From assembly GCF_963678635.1 (NCBI RefSeq), contig NC_087068.1, forward strand, positions 37,769,436 to 37,833,435: 64,000 bases of DNA, read 5' to 3'. Below are positions 52,801 through 64,000 of the stretch, in pieces. The position numbers and the translations under genes are program-made. Below the pieces are notes generated by a model, which worked only from the letters and a program-made list of their open reading frames with translations, searched no databases and was not told the DNA's origin. Origin of the DNA: Symsagittifera roscoffensis. Taxonomy: Eukaryota; Xenacoelomorpha; Acoela; Convolutidae. Each line of letters begins with the position of its first letter. The first letter of the stretch is position 1.

Positions 52801-55800
52801 AACTATCTGAAAGCAATTGACCTTATATATTACCAAAATTAATTGAAACAGTTTTCGAAGTTCATTTAACACCTAAAATTATTATTAACATTTACTCCAT
52901 TTTCAGAAATATTGAGCGTTTCAACTTTTTAGCAGTGCCGAAAGGTGTTTTCTCTGTCAAAGAAATTATTCTGTTGAAAATTTATTTCTTGACCACTTTT
53001 TTTAAATATAAATTCGAAAATTTCATAAGCCAATATTTGCTCTACTGAAATTACGTAACAGCGCAGTTTTTGAAAATTTGATTTGTCAATAAGCTAATCG
53101 GTTTAACAGCAATTGTTGTCCAAATTAAACTAATATGTTTTGACCACCCCCTATGGTTTCAAAGTAATTAAGCCTAATATTTTTTTTGCGAAAAATAGTA
53201 CCACAACGCGCACTTATAGAGCATCAATTGTAATATGAGATTAGAACCATTTTAGGAATTGATACTCAAAAAAGAAATTTCAACCAAAATTTTTCAGCGC
53301 TGGGAAAATTTGGTCCACTTCATTTTGTTTTCGCGCAGTTTCACTGTAGAGGGGAAATATTTGATTGTTTTTGCTTTCACATGACTAGTTTTATCTAATT
53401 TAAGCCAATTTTAACTGCAACTGAGTGGTTTAAAACAAAATGCGAGTTTTTTTGCTCGTTCCCCTTGTAAACCAGAAATGGTGTCATACTGTTGAAGAAA
53501 ATGAATGTTGAACAATATTTACGTCATTCTGAAAAAACATGTTCTAACTTCAAAAATATGATCAACTTAGTTTTGCATCATGACAATTTACTACCCCATC
53601 AGTTTTTAATCAATGATGTGTTACCAATAAACGATATTCGATGAAACATTAGTGGCAATTTAGTCAACTTTAAGATTTTAGTCAGTTTATTGATATTTTT
53701 AATTCATGGAGTCTATGCAATAAGAAAGCAGACAATTCACTGAATAGATTTATATAATGGGAGCTCAATTTTTAATTAGTTGCAAATGATCATTTAAGAA
53801 AAACCATCAAAACAAGTGTAATTAACAAAATTTGGTTATTTTCTTTGTGATTTAGAGATGTTGGCCGTCTTTTTTGGATATTTAATGTTCAACTTTGTAA
53901 AGTTTTTTGGGTCAAATAAAACAAAATTATCTGTACTATTCAGGCAATGACGAGTTAATGCTTTTTTATGAAACTTAAAAGTTGAGGTCTTCTTTTGGGA
54001 AATTCGGCATGCAATAGTTCCTGTTTTAATCTTTCCACTTGTTTCCGTCAGTTTGCTGCTCAGCGCTGAACATCACAATTCTAAGAAAAAACATCTAGCC
54101 AAATTTACTATTTCTTATGGTTAAACCCAATCCAACGTGCCCACTGCTAGCTGACTCCATATCAATAGAGTGAAGTTTTCTCCTTTGAATTTGGAAGAAA
54201 ACGATTTGTTCCGTTTCTATAACTATGATTTCGAAGAAAATCAAATTATGTTTTAAGATTTAACAATTTGAAAATAAAGAGGCCTAAGCTTAAAACTAAC
54301 TGATAGTAATAATGAGGCAATGGTTTACGCTCCAGAGAAATCAGTTAATTTTTTTTAAATTTTTTGTCCAAAAAACAATTGTATTTAATGAGTTATGAGC
54401 GAATGAAAACGATGAAAACTCCATAATGTCTTCTTTTTTGCTTTTCGAAGGACCAGTCTATGGTGATTTTCGCACATTTCAAATGGCGACAGAATCCAAT
54501 TAACAGTAGCCAATTAACAGTAGCCAATTAGCAGAAGCCAATTAACAGTCCGTTGAATACAAAACAAAATCCAAAAGTGGCTGAATTTTGAGAAAAAATA
54601 GTTGACCATCAGGGCAAAAACGAAAGCTAAAAAAAATTATGAGAAGGGGAGAAGGTTGGAAGAGGGATTTAAAAAGTAAGTCGAAAAAAACTCGGTCGTA
54701 TCTTTTTGGTAAATTTTGACCCAGTTGGGTTGTTATACTTACAAAATTTAACTTAAATCTAGTGCTCAGACCTCTCTATAATTACGATCGGGTGTAATGT
54801 AACCCGGAGAGCGACCATACAAGAAAAGCAGCAAAAAGACAAAAAGTTCGTCGCTCTATACAATGCTTGCAACGAGAGAAGGAATGAGCGAGTTAGCGAG
54901 CGAGTGACAAATTATTTACCGCCAATTACTCAACAAGCTTTGATAGCATGACAAGTAACAAGTCTTTTTGAGCAATTTCCATTAAAAAATCAATCAATTA
55001 GTTTGCCCATTCAAACTACATATAATTTGCTCTTTTTTCTTTGTAACACATCTGGAAATATTCTACAACTGGCGTTATGCACAAAATCGTAGACTGCAAA
55101 TTCTCAACTTTGATTGTCTGGTCACGCCGCGTTTCTTTGATCTTGAAAGTGTCTGAAACTTAACCGTATGATCAATTCTATTTTATCATAAATTTGGGAG
55201 GAAAATTCTCCGGTCATTGAACTTTGGGTGTCTGGAACAGAGCAACAGAGCATCAACTTCAACAACCAACTAGGAGCCGAAATGTTTAAATGAAAAAAAA
55301 AATGTAAAGACAAAACTCAAGATGGAACATCCAAGTCTAAGAAATTGGATGATTTTTGTGCCAAATTTTAGTTTTGGTTTCTTCACCACTGGTCTGATTA
55401 ACTTTGCTTTAATGTCGCCAGTCATCAAAGAATTTTTATTATGCGAGTTAGGTTCAATTTTGCTCAGTTTTTAAATCCAGATTTTTGAATTCTTGCACTT
55501 TAATTGACTGAAAAAACCTCATATAAGTGAAACAAAAAAAATAGTTCATCGTCAAATAGAAAAGTTTTAAAAAGCAGTATTTTCTTAAAGTAATTCACAG
55601 ACTTACAGTTAATGACTTGATGACCATTTTTCTGTTTTAAAATTTGTCACCATTCATCAATAAAAAAATTTGGTTAAAGTATGATTTTTGGAAACCTATT
55701 TTTAAGTTGATTCCCTAAAGCAACATTTTGAGGTCTTAGAATCATTGAAATTACGGTTTGCAATTGTACCATGAAGTTTTTGCTTCAATTTTCAAAATAT

Positions 55801-55978
55801 GAAGAATTGAAAATTGATCAACAAGGTTTTCATGAAATTGGAATTGTTATAAGAATTGTTAAAACAAATTGGAATTGTTATAAGAATAAGAGTTTTGTTT
55901 TAAGCATCAGGACGTAGCCAACAACCCTCATCTACGAATAATTCAGTAGACAAGTGGACGACCAGGGTGCGACAGAAG
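49825..55978. repeat. Repeat block B, copy 3 (complete, about 6.15 kb)
   Basis: It begins aaaagttgtaagttatg and ends ggacgaccagggtgcgacag. B4 follows directly and begins the same way, so the two are in tandem. B3 is the best reference for the block. No reading frame of note was found on either strand over 6 kb. Confidence 0.85.
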
Positions 55979-58900
55979 TTAAAGTTGTAAGTTATGTAAA
56001 ATATAATTTATGATAAGCAAGGTTAGTTTTTCATTAGTTTTTTTTGCGTTTTCTTGAATTTCGAGTTTCTAATTGAACTTTTTAAATTTAAAAAAATGAA
56101 TCTGTATTAAGAGCGTTATAGCCCTATATTTGTTTTTATAACGCATAAAAACGTTTTTCAATTTTGCTGCTATTTTATTTGTTTGAATAGAATAATGAAC
56201 TTGAATAAGTGAAAGTTTTGCGTGTCCTATCTCTTTCTGACATAAATTTTAGTTAGATGTCACCAATTGGTTTTTAATGTTTTAAATTTATGGTGGATCA
56301 TTGGGTAGTACGGTAAAAGTTTTAATGGATTGAGATAATGAATACAGTTTGTCGATTCTCTTTGTCTTAATTCTTAGGTAATTTTGCTTACATGATCTTA
56401 GCTCAAAACACGTGATTTACGGTTGTAGCATTCATTGGATGAAAAAGATTTTAGCAAAAAGGCTTAGCTTTATTTTGGAAGTCAAATAGATTGTAGGACA
56501 CAATTTTAAGTTGAATAATTTTGACTTGATTTTCATCTGAATTGAATAACATGTAAATTAAATTGTCAGTAAAGAGTTGTTAGACGATGTTTTCTTAATT
56601 CAGAAAGGTTTTTTAATTTAGAACCCAATGTCAAACCTTGATGAAAATAATATGTTAAACCTGGCTCTTGTTGAAAAGTGGCTTGTGAGCCAACCGCATT
56701 GGGTCGTCCAATTTTTTTAAAGGATGATTGATATGAAAATGATCAATTACAAAATTAAAACTTTTTTATAAATCCGAAGAAAAAATTGATGGCAAAAATT
56801 GTTTCTAGATGCTAGTGTTTTTTGTTGGCTCAATCTTCTGAGAAGCAAAGTTTGCGTTTCAAATCAATCTTTCAATCAAAATTGAAAATTTCCGTACAAT
56901 TAGATCAACTTGAAATTGCCAGTCGTTTTTAAGGGAGAGAATATCTACTTTTGTTCACATGGGTCAAAAAATAAGATAGAAGTTATTCTGATGGCAGTAA
57001 TGGCGAATGAAAGCGTTGAATAAAATCAAAATTTAGCTATATTTGGAAATAACTTCAATAAAGGGTCCAATAGACCTGAAGTTGAAAATTGTTTAAGTTT
57101 GTTCAATGTATTTTACTGCCTGGGTCAGTTTTTGAAAAGATTTCTCTGATTTAATTGAACAGTTTTAATCATAAAAAGTTGGATAACTACATTCTAGGAG
57201 AAATGCAGTTTTATTGGGCATACTTTGAGATTATTTTTTATTAAATGTTTACCGTTTCTTTTCGCTGATGGCTAGAAGTAGCTTCTTTTTTCATGATTTC
57301 ATGAACTTTGCCAAAATAACTTTACAAACATCTTTCCTACGTAAAAACTGATTTTGTAGTAACATGTTAAAAACCTCAATTTGATGTTTTTAAGCTCACT
57401 GGATATAACTCAAAAAGGTGACTTGGTGTTAGTTCTGTAAACACAAGGATCTACTGTAGTAAATGTGTTGAATTTTGTCCTATTGCATTACCTAATGGGA
57501 GGGATGGGAAACACGTTCTTTCTGGTTTGCAGTCAACAGCAGTCAGCACTTTGCCATGAGTTTTGAACTAAATTATAAGACACAAAATTGTAATCCAACT
57601 CAATTCATTCTTTTTACTAAAATAAGTAGATCAAATGAGGTATTTTATTTTGTTGCTTCAGAATGACTAAAATTTTTTAACTACTTTTAGTTAATTTGTT
57701 TAATCAATTTGGCTAATCCAGTTAAACTCACATTTGGTTTCTCAGTTTTTTCAATCATAATGTTTCAAAATAAGATTTTGTATAAAAAAAGTAAATTAAA
57801 TCTCTGAGCTCATCGGTTTTTAAGTGGAAAAAGATAACCTGAAAAATTTAATTGCAAAACATAGGTTTTTCAATAGCTTTCAAATTGTTAATTCAAGGTT
57901 TTTGAGACGGAAAAGTTATGTTAAAGTTGTCGTTTTTTACAATTCTCTATTGTAATTTTGCCAAACTTAATTTTCACAGAATTCATTTCAACGGTTTTCG
58001 AGACGTTTAAATTATCAGAAAACAAATGATATTATACATTACAAAAAACATAGGGAGCAGTGGTCACAAATTTTTTGAACACTTAAATTTACAATCAAAA
58101 TTGGCTCCGTTTTCAGCTTTAAATGAGCGTTTCAAATTTTCAGCAGTGACAAATATTGCTTTCTCTATCAAAAAAATAATGTTGTTGAAAAGTTATTGCG
58201 TGAACTCAAGTTTTGTAACTGACTTCAAAAATTTCATTTGCCAAATTTTGCTCTCTTATAAGTAATACTAGCGCAATTTTCTTAAAACTGCTTTGTCGAT
58301 AAACAGTTTGATTAAACGAAAATTTTAAATCTAATTTAAACTAATTTCTTCTGACCACCCCTTATGGTTGTAAAAGGATTTTAGCCCATTGGTTTTTTTG
58401 TAGACTATAGTACAACAAAGCGCTTATAGGGCGTCAAACAAAGTAGGATTTTAAAACCCTTTTAGAAATTGATAATCAAAAAAGAAACTACAACAAAAAA
58501 ATTTTGAGCTTGGTCGAACTCTTTTTGTTTTTGTGCTTATTTATCTGATTATTTTTGAAATGTCTGATTAATTTTAGTTCAAATGACTAGTTTTATCTAA
58601 CTTCAGCCAATTTTAATTGAAACCGAGCGGTTTAGTACCATTGCAAGTTTTTTTGCTCGTTCCCTGTGGAAAACTTGAAATGTTGGCATATTGTAGAATA
58701 AATTTAATTTTGATTAAGTCTTACATTATTCTGAAAAAAAAACCTTTTCTAATTCCAAAAATTTGATCAATTTTGCATTCTGACAGTTTACTATCCGCGT
58801 CATTTTATAAATAATTATGTGTTGCCAATAAACGATATTCGATGATACAGGGGCTGTATTTTTAGTCAGCTTTAATTTTTCCTTATAGATACGTTGAAAT

Positions 58901-61900
58901 TATTGAGGCTCTGCAATTAAAAAGCAGACGATTCACATAGTTGATCTTTTCATTGCGAGATCAACTTTTAAGTTCTCTCATCCGGTTATTTTCAAGAAAA
59001 GCATCAAAAGAACTACACAAATAGTTTTATTTTGTTCCAATGTAGGGTTCCAATTTTTCAATATTTCTGAGAAGATAACTTCTATTTTTAAGAAAATTAT
59101 TTGTTCAGATAATGATGAGTTATTTCATTCAATGGAACTCAAAGTTTATGAGCTGATGCATGAGTTAATGGGTTCATGAAACTTAAAAGTTGAGATCTGC
59201 TTTTGAGAAATTCGCTATGTTAAAATTCCCATTTTTATTGTTCCACTTGTTTCCGTTAACTTGTTTTGGACACGTTTTGGTAGCATGGTAAGTAACAAAT
59301 TTTTATGAAGTATTTTCACCAGAAAGTGGATGGTGTTTCAATCAATTATTTTGTATTTCAAACTGCATTTTAATAGCTTTTTTTCAATGTTCATGTTAAA
59401 CGTCTGGGAATGTTCTAATAAGGGCGTAATGAACTAATCTTAGATAGAACATTTCCAGTTTTAATTGTGTGTTCACGCTGCGTTTCCTGGATCTTGAAGT
59501 AGTGTAAAACTTAACCGTGTGACCGATTCTGTTTGTTGTTATTTTAGGTGGAAACTTTGATGTCCACCTAAAATATTGAAGCCTAAAAAATTGATGTGTT
59601 GCCAATAAACGATATTCGATGATACAGGGGGTGTATTTTTAGTCAGCTTTAATTTTTCCTTATAGATACGTTGAAATTATTGAGGCTCTGCAATGAAAAA
59701 GCAGACGATTCACATAGTTGATCTTTTCATTGCGAGATCAACTTTTAAGTTCTCTCATCCGGTTATTTTCAAGAAAAGCATCAAAAGAACTACACAAATA
59801 GTTTTATTTTGTTCCAATGTAGGGTTCCAATTTTTCAATATTTCTGAGAAGATAACTTCTATTTTTAAGAAAATTAACTGTTCAGATAATGATGAGTTAT
59901 TTCATTCAATAGAACTCAAAGTTTATGAGCTGATGCATGAGTTAATGGGTTAATGAAACTTAAAAGTTGTCGTCTGCTTTTGAGAATTTCGCTATGTTAA
60001 AATTCCCATTTTTATTGTTCCACTTGTTTCCGCTTACTTGTTTCGGGGCAACCGCCGCCCGTGTTGTTCGTAGCTCAGGCCTGAACACTGCAAGTTCATA
60101 AAAAACACTGAAAATTTTACCACTACTTATAGCTAAACCTAATCCACAGTGCCCACCGCCACCTGATTGCTTTTCAACAGAGAGAAGTTTATATGTCAGG
60201 ATTTTGTTCCGTTTCTATAATTATGATTTTGAATTATTACAAAAATAATAAAAGAAAAATTTTGGCGCTCCTTTTAAAATACGCATGTTCAAAGACAATC
60301 AATTTTTGTTTTAATATTAATGAATTTAAGAATTCACAAGCCTAATTTTAAAGCTAATTGATACTTGTTACGAGGCGATACTTGACGCTGCAGAAAATTT
60401 CGCTCATTTTCCATCGTTTTTTCCGAATTTTTTTAACTGAGTTTTGAGCGAACGAAATCGATGAGAAATTTTATTGTGTCTTTCTTCTGCTTTTCGGCCG
60501 ATCAGCTTGTGGTGCTTTTGGCAGTTTTACTTGAGTAATTTCAAACTTCAGCAGAAACCAGCCTGCCATTTAGCAGTCCATGAACAACAAGTCCTTTAAA
60601 TATAAAATCATTGCAAAGGCGAAAACGGAATAAGAAAAATTATCATATGAGGGGGTGGGTGGAGGAGGTTGGAACAGGGGTAAAAGTAGTATATGCAAAT
60701 ATATCGATGGCATCCTGGTGGGTAAAATCGGCTCAGTTGGGTTGTAAAACATAAAATTTATAAGCTTTAACTTAAATCTCGTGCAGGTCTGTCTATAATT
60801 GCAATCATATATATACCGGATGCAAAATAAACCGGATGCAAAATAAACCGGATAGCGACCGTAAAATAAAAGCAGCTGAAAGACAAAAGGGTCGATCTAT
60901 GCCATTCTTGCAAGGAGAGGAATAATGAGCAAGGAGCGAGCAAGCCACAATTATTCATCACCAATGATTCAACACGCTTTGGTAGCATGGTAAGTAACAA
61001 GTTTTTATGAAGTATTTTCACAAGAAAGTGGATGGTGTTTCAATCAATTATTTTGCATTTCAAACTGCATTTTAATAGCTTTTTTTTCAATGTTCATGTT
61101 AAACGTCTGGGAATGTTGTAATAAAGTCCTAATGAATTAATCTTTGATTGAACATTTCCAGTTTTAATTGTGTGTTCACGCTGCGTTTCCTGGATTTTGA
61201 AGTAGTGTAAAACTTAACCGTGTGACCGATTCTGTTTGTTGTTATTTTAGGTGGAAACTTTGATGTCCATTGAACATTTGGTGTCTGGAACAGAGCATCA
61301 AATTCAACATTCAAATCTGAGCCGAATTTCTTTCCTGAATAAAAAATCATTGCTCAAAACTCAAGATTGAACATCCAAGCCTAAAAAATTGGATACTTTT
61401 CATGATAAATTTTTTTGAGTTCTTTTTAAATGATCTAATATACTTTGCTTTTTTGTAGCCAGTCATCATAACCACTTTATTATCTGACTTTGATTCATTT
61501 TTGATCATCTTTCTAATCCATAATTGTTTGAATTCGTGCATTTTACTTGACTGAAAACAGCCTTCTTTTTATTGGAGAGAAGATGAAAAAGTCAGTGAAG
61601 GGTCATATCAAAATGTTTTCAGAAACTGTAGTTGTGACCCCATGTGAACTAATTAAGAGAAGGACGCCGCATTCTCAACCAGAAAAGTTTTCAAAAAGCA
61701 GTAACTTCTTAGCTTAATTCACAGACGTACAATTTATGACTTTAAGGTTAACCAGTTTTTTATTTTAAAAAGTTTTATCATTCATCAAGAAAAAATTGGT
61801 TAAGTATGATAGTTGAGACCCTAAAACTAAGTTGATTCTCTGAAAAAAGAATTTGAAGCCTTAAAGTTATTGAAATAGTGATCCGCATTTGTAATATAAA

Positions 61901-62204
61901 GTTTTTGCTTCAAATTTTGAAAGAAAACAAATGGAAATTGAGCAACTAGGTCTTCATGAAATGGAAATTGATATTTTAATTCAGGTGGAACGCGATTGAT
62001 TTCAACGCACTTTTTTTAAAGCCATGTTGCTCATAAAAAATTTTGTTATAAATATACTTCTTCCAAATCCAATATTTTAAAATGCACTTTATTTTAAAGT
62101 TTTTATGCCGTTTTTGGCATTTTGTTTCAAGCATCAGGACGTAGCCAAAAACCCCCGTCTTCGCATGACCCCGTAGACTAGGGGGACGACCAGGGTGCGA
62201 CAGA
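55979..62204. repeat. Repeat block B, copy 4 (diverged, about 6.2 kb)
   Basis: It is collinear with B3 but clearly older, with many substitutions and indels. Landmarks: gtacggtaaaag at 56308, the cgcttatagggcgtc region, the acaatttcatt and cacgctgcgtttcctgg section, and the end ggacgaccagggtgcgacag at about 62180-62200. It holds an extra internal duplication (58817-60020). Short ORFs inside are not supported as genes. Confidence 0.8.
58817..60020. repeat. Internal duplication inside B4, 777-bp offset
   Basis: Sequence from atgtgttgccaataaacg (58817-59265) recurs nearly unchanged at 59594-60020. Between them, 59270-59570 is a near copy of 60973-61265. A tandem duplication with an internal deletion explains all three. 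Confidence 0.85.
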
Positions 62205-64000
62205 CGAGGTCATCACCTATGAGGATTAAGTGGAAGGGGAATGAGAGAGTGAGATGGAGCTGGGTGGCCTGATGATGGGGGTAATTGGAGTCATTTTCAA
62301 CAGCAATCTGATGGCAGATATCAAAAACAGTCTGCTAAGTGAAACCATAGCCAACAGTGTGTCTTCAATTTATCTAGCCGTGAATTGAACAATTTATTGT
62401 GAGTTGTCATAGCACAATTTTCGAGTCTATAATTTATCTAATCAAAAATTATGTTTTTCTAATCGTCGATGGTTTGCCTATGGATAATAAGATTGAATAG
62501 CAAAATCGACATTGTTTTATAAATTTCGGGTTTTTTCTAATGTTTTTTGGCTGGCTCAAAAAAGATTGATTTGATACTACGTTATATGAGTTGTCTTAAT
62601 CGGTGCTTTTATCAACTGAGTTTTTTCAAAGTCAGTCAAATTCAATAAAAATGATTTCGTATCATAGAAGGTGCTAATTTTTTCTCTTAGATTTTCTTCT
62701 CGATGAGCAGTCATATTCTTTTAGCATCTTCTCCCTTCAGGCAATTTGTTTTGCTTAACGCTTGTAGCTGGTACAAAATGCAAACGTTGAAAAATTTAAC
62801 TGAATGGAGGACTGAATGAATGAACAGATGCATCTGGCCATAGACCAATCGCAAAAAAAAGTAAAAACATGTTTTGATATGATATTTCTTGAATACTCAG
62901 CTTATTTTGGTAGAAAACCGAGTAACGTAAGCATAATAAAAAGTGCACAGCACTCACAAGTACAAAATATTTTCCCTTTTTCTTTATATAGTCAGAAATT
63001 CCCCAAATTCAGCTATATTTAGGGATCCGAATGACCATTAAAAATTGAAGAAAAAAAACTAGCTTAGCTGCCTCATTGAAAACAGTTTTTTGTGTCAAAA
63101 CTGTTTTCATTTTTTTAGTTTTTTTAAATTTTTTTTTGGTCGAAGCGTTCTGTGTTAATTGCACAAAAACCGGTGCAATTCTGGGCTACCTTCTTTTAAA
63201 GATAACTTATATTATAAGCTGAAAACTTGACTTTTAATTTCTGAAAGGTGTTGCGGAATGTCTTAAATTCATACCCAAAAAACGGTGCTATTTATTTAGA
63301 TTAAATTAGGAAAATAACGGTTGAAAAAAGGTTCTCTCAGGCTAAGTTTAATACATCTATTACAACAAAAAAGTTTGATCCATCAATTACAATCACGGTT
63401 TGAAATTGGAGAAGACAGTTATTTTTTGTTTTGTTTTCGGATGTTTTTTAAATTTTGTTTTTACTTTTTTCCTATGCAAATTTGGTTGACACAAAAACTA
63501 ATTGGAAAATATTCAAGAATACACCATTTAAAAACCTTGTTAATTGCGATCTGAGCGAGAATTTAAAATCATCAGAAAGCTTACTGAATATCGAGAAAAC
63601 CCGATTTTGCTTTCTATTTTTATCTCGAATGAGTAAAATGGGAAAAGTTTGTTAGAAGAAAAAAGGTTATTTGAGCTCTGAATTTTCATTTCTACTCCAG
63701 GAAGTTAAGTTTTTGAAAAGTTTTTAGCGCTTCCTTGTCAATTTAAAGTTTCAAAAAGAGAAGTCAAATAAACATCTGCCAAAAATTTGTCGTTTTTTTC
63801 TCGCTTTTCACGTTTGTTCGTTTTTTGTATCAATTTGTGAAAACAACCCTGGTCGTTTATGTATTTTTTACTGAAGCTCTATGCTTCAAATTTTTTTCCC
63901 TCGCAACGCGCACAAAAAAAATCATTTTTGAAAAAATTATGTGAAACATTTTTTTACGAACGTTCTTGCAGCGTTCTGGGCTACCTTCACAGCAGACGGC
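62205..64000. other. AT-rich sequence with no recognised gene
   Basis: No match to blocks A or B was seen. The first 150 bp are purine-rich (ggaaggggaatgagagagtg). The motif ttctgggctaccttc occurs at 63180 and 63974. The short ORFs here (68-77 aa) have no features of genes. Confidence 0.5.

Noticed and set aside
59693-59953. 86-aa ORF in the B4 duplication
   Set aside because: It is absent from B2 and B3, and the first copy in B4 (58817-59265) has a changed start. No features.

Overview
The window looks like a repeat-dominated piece of an AT-rich invertebrate genome. A nematode or similar animal would fit the short introns, the T-rich TTTCAG-type acceptors and the BEL/Pao elements, but nothing here fixes the species. 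Two runs of 200 N (13607-13806 and 36654-36853) are scaffold gaps. No intact ordinary host gene, rRNA or tRNA was recognised.

Region 1 (1 to about 10330, + strand) is the 3' part of a Ty3/gypsy-class LTR retroelement. It starts inside pol: the integrase has an HHCC zinc module, a D-D35-E core and a GPY/F tail. After an 830-bp gap come a 62-aa two-helix membrane ORF, a 378-codon ORF with no in-frame ATG, an 872-aa class I membrane glycoprotein that I judge to be related to chuvirus glycoproteins, and a 599-aa protein of unknown function. The last three ORFs overlap head to tail by 13 and 4 nt. A textbook short intron sits just behind the final stop. The A/C-rich plus strand ends near 10330. 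An LTR is expected before that point but cannot be proven, because its partner lies outside the window.

Region 2 (10330-14030) holds fragments of decayed host-type genes: one plausible exon for a membrane protein, a frameshifted plus-strand fragment, and an acidic zinc-finger-like remnant on the minus strand next to a gap.

Region 3 (14030-62204) is a mosaic of two long non-coding repeat blocks, here called A (about 4 kb) and B (up to 6.2 kb), in the order A1-B1-B2-A2-B5-A3-B3-B4, with BEL1 between A1 and B1 and BEL2 between B1 and B2. B3 and B4 form a tandem pair. BEL1 (17955-27314, minus strand) is a complete but dead BEL/Pao element with both LTRs, a 5-bp target duplication, an extra ORF upstream of gag, and gag, protease, RT/RNase H, integrase and DUF5641 segments. 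A2 and A3 preserve its empty target site. Its LTR and right flank, which includes a probable host exon, were then duplicated in tandem as a 1.09-kb unit. BEL2 (31917-36653) is a truncated second copy with only the leader, the extra ORF and gag. A GC-rich foldback element sits at the end of A3, and a 27-bp stump of it at the end of A2.

Region 4 (62205-64000) is AT-rich sequence in which I see no supported gene.
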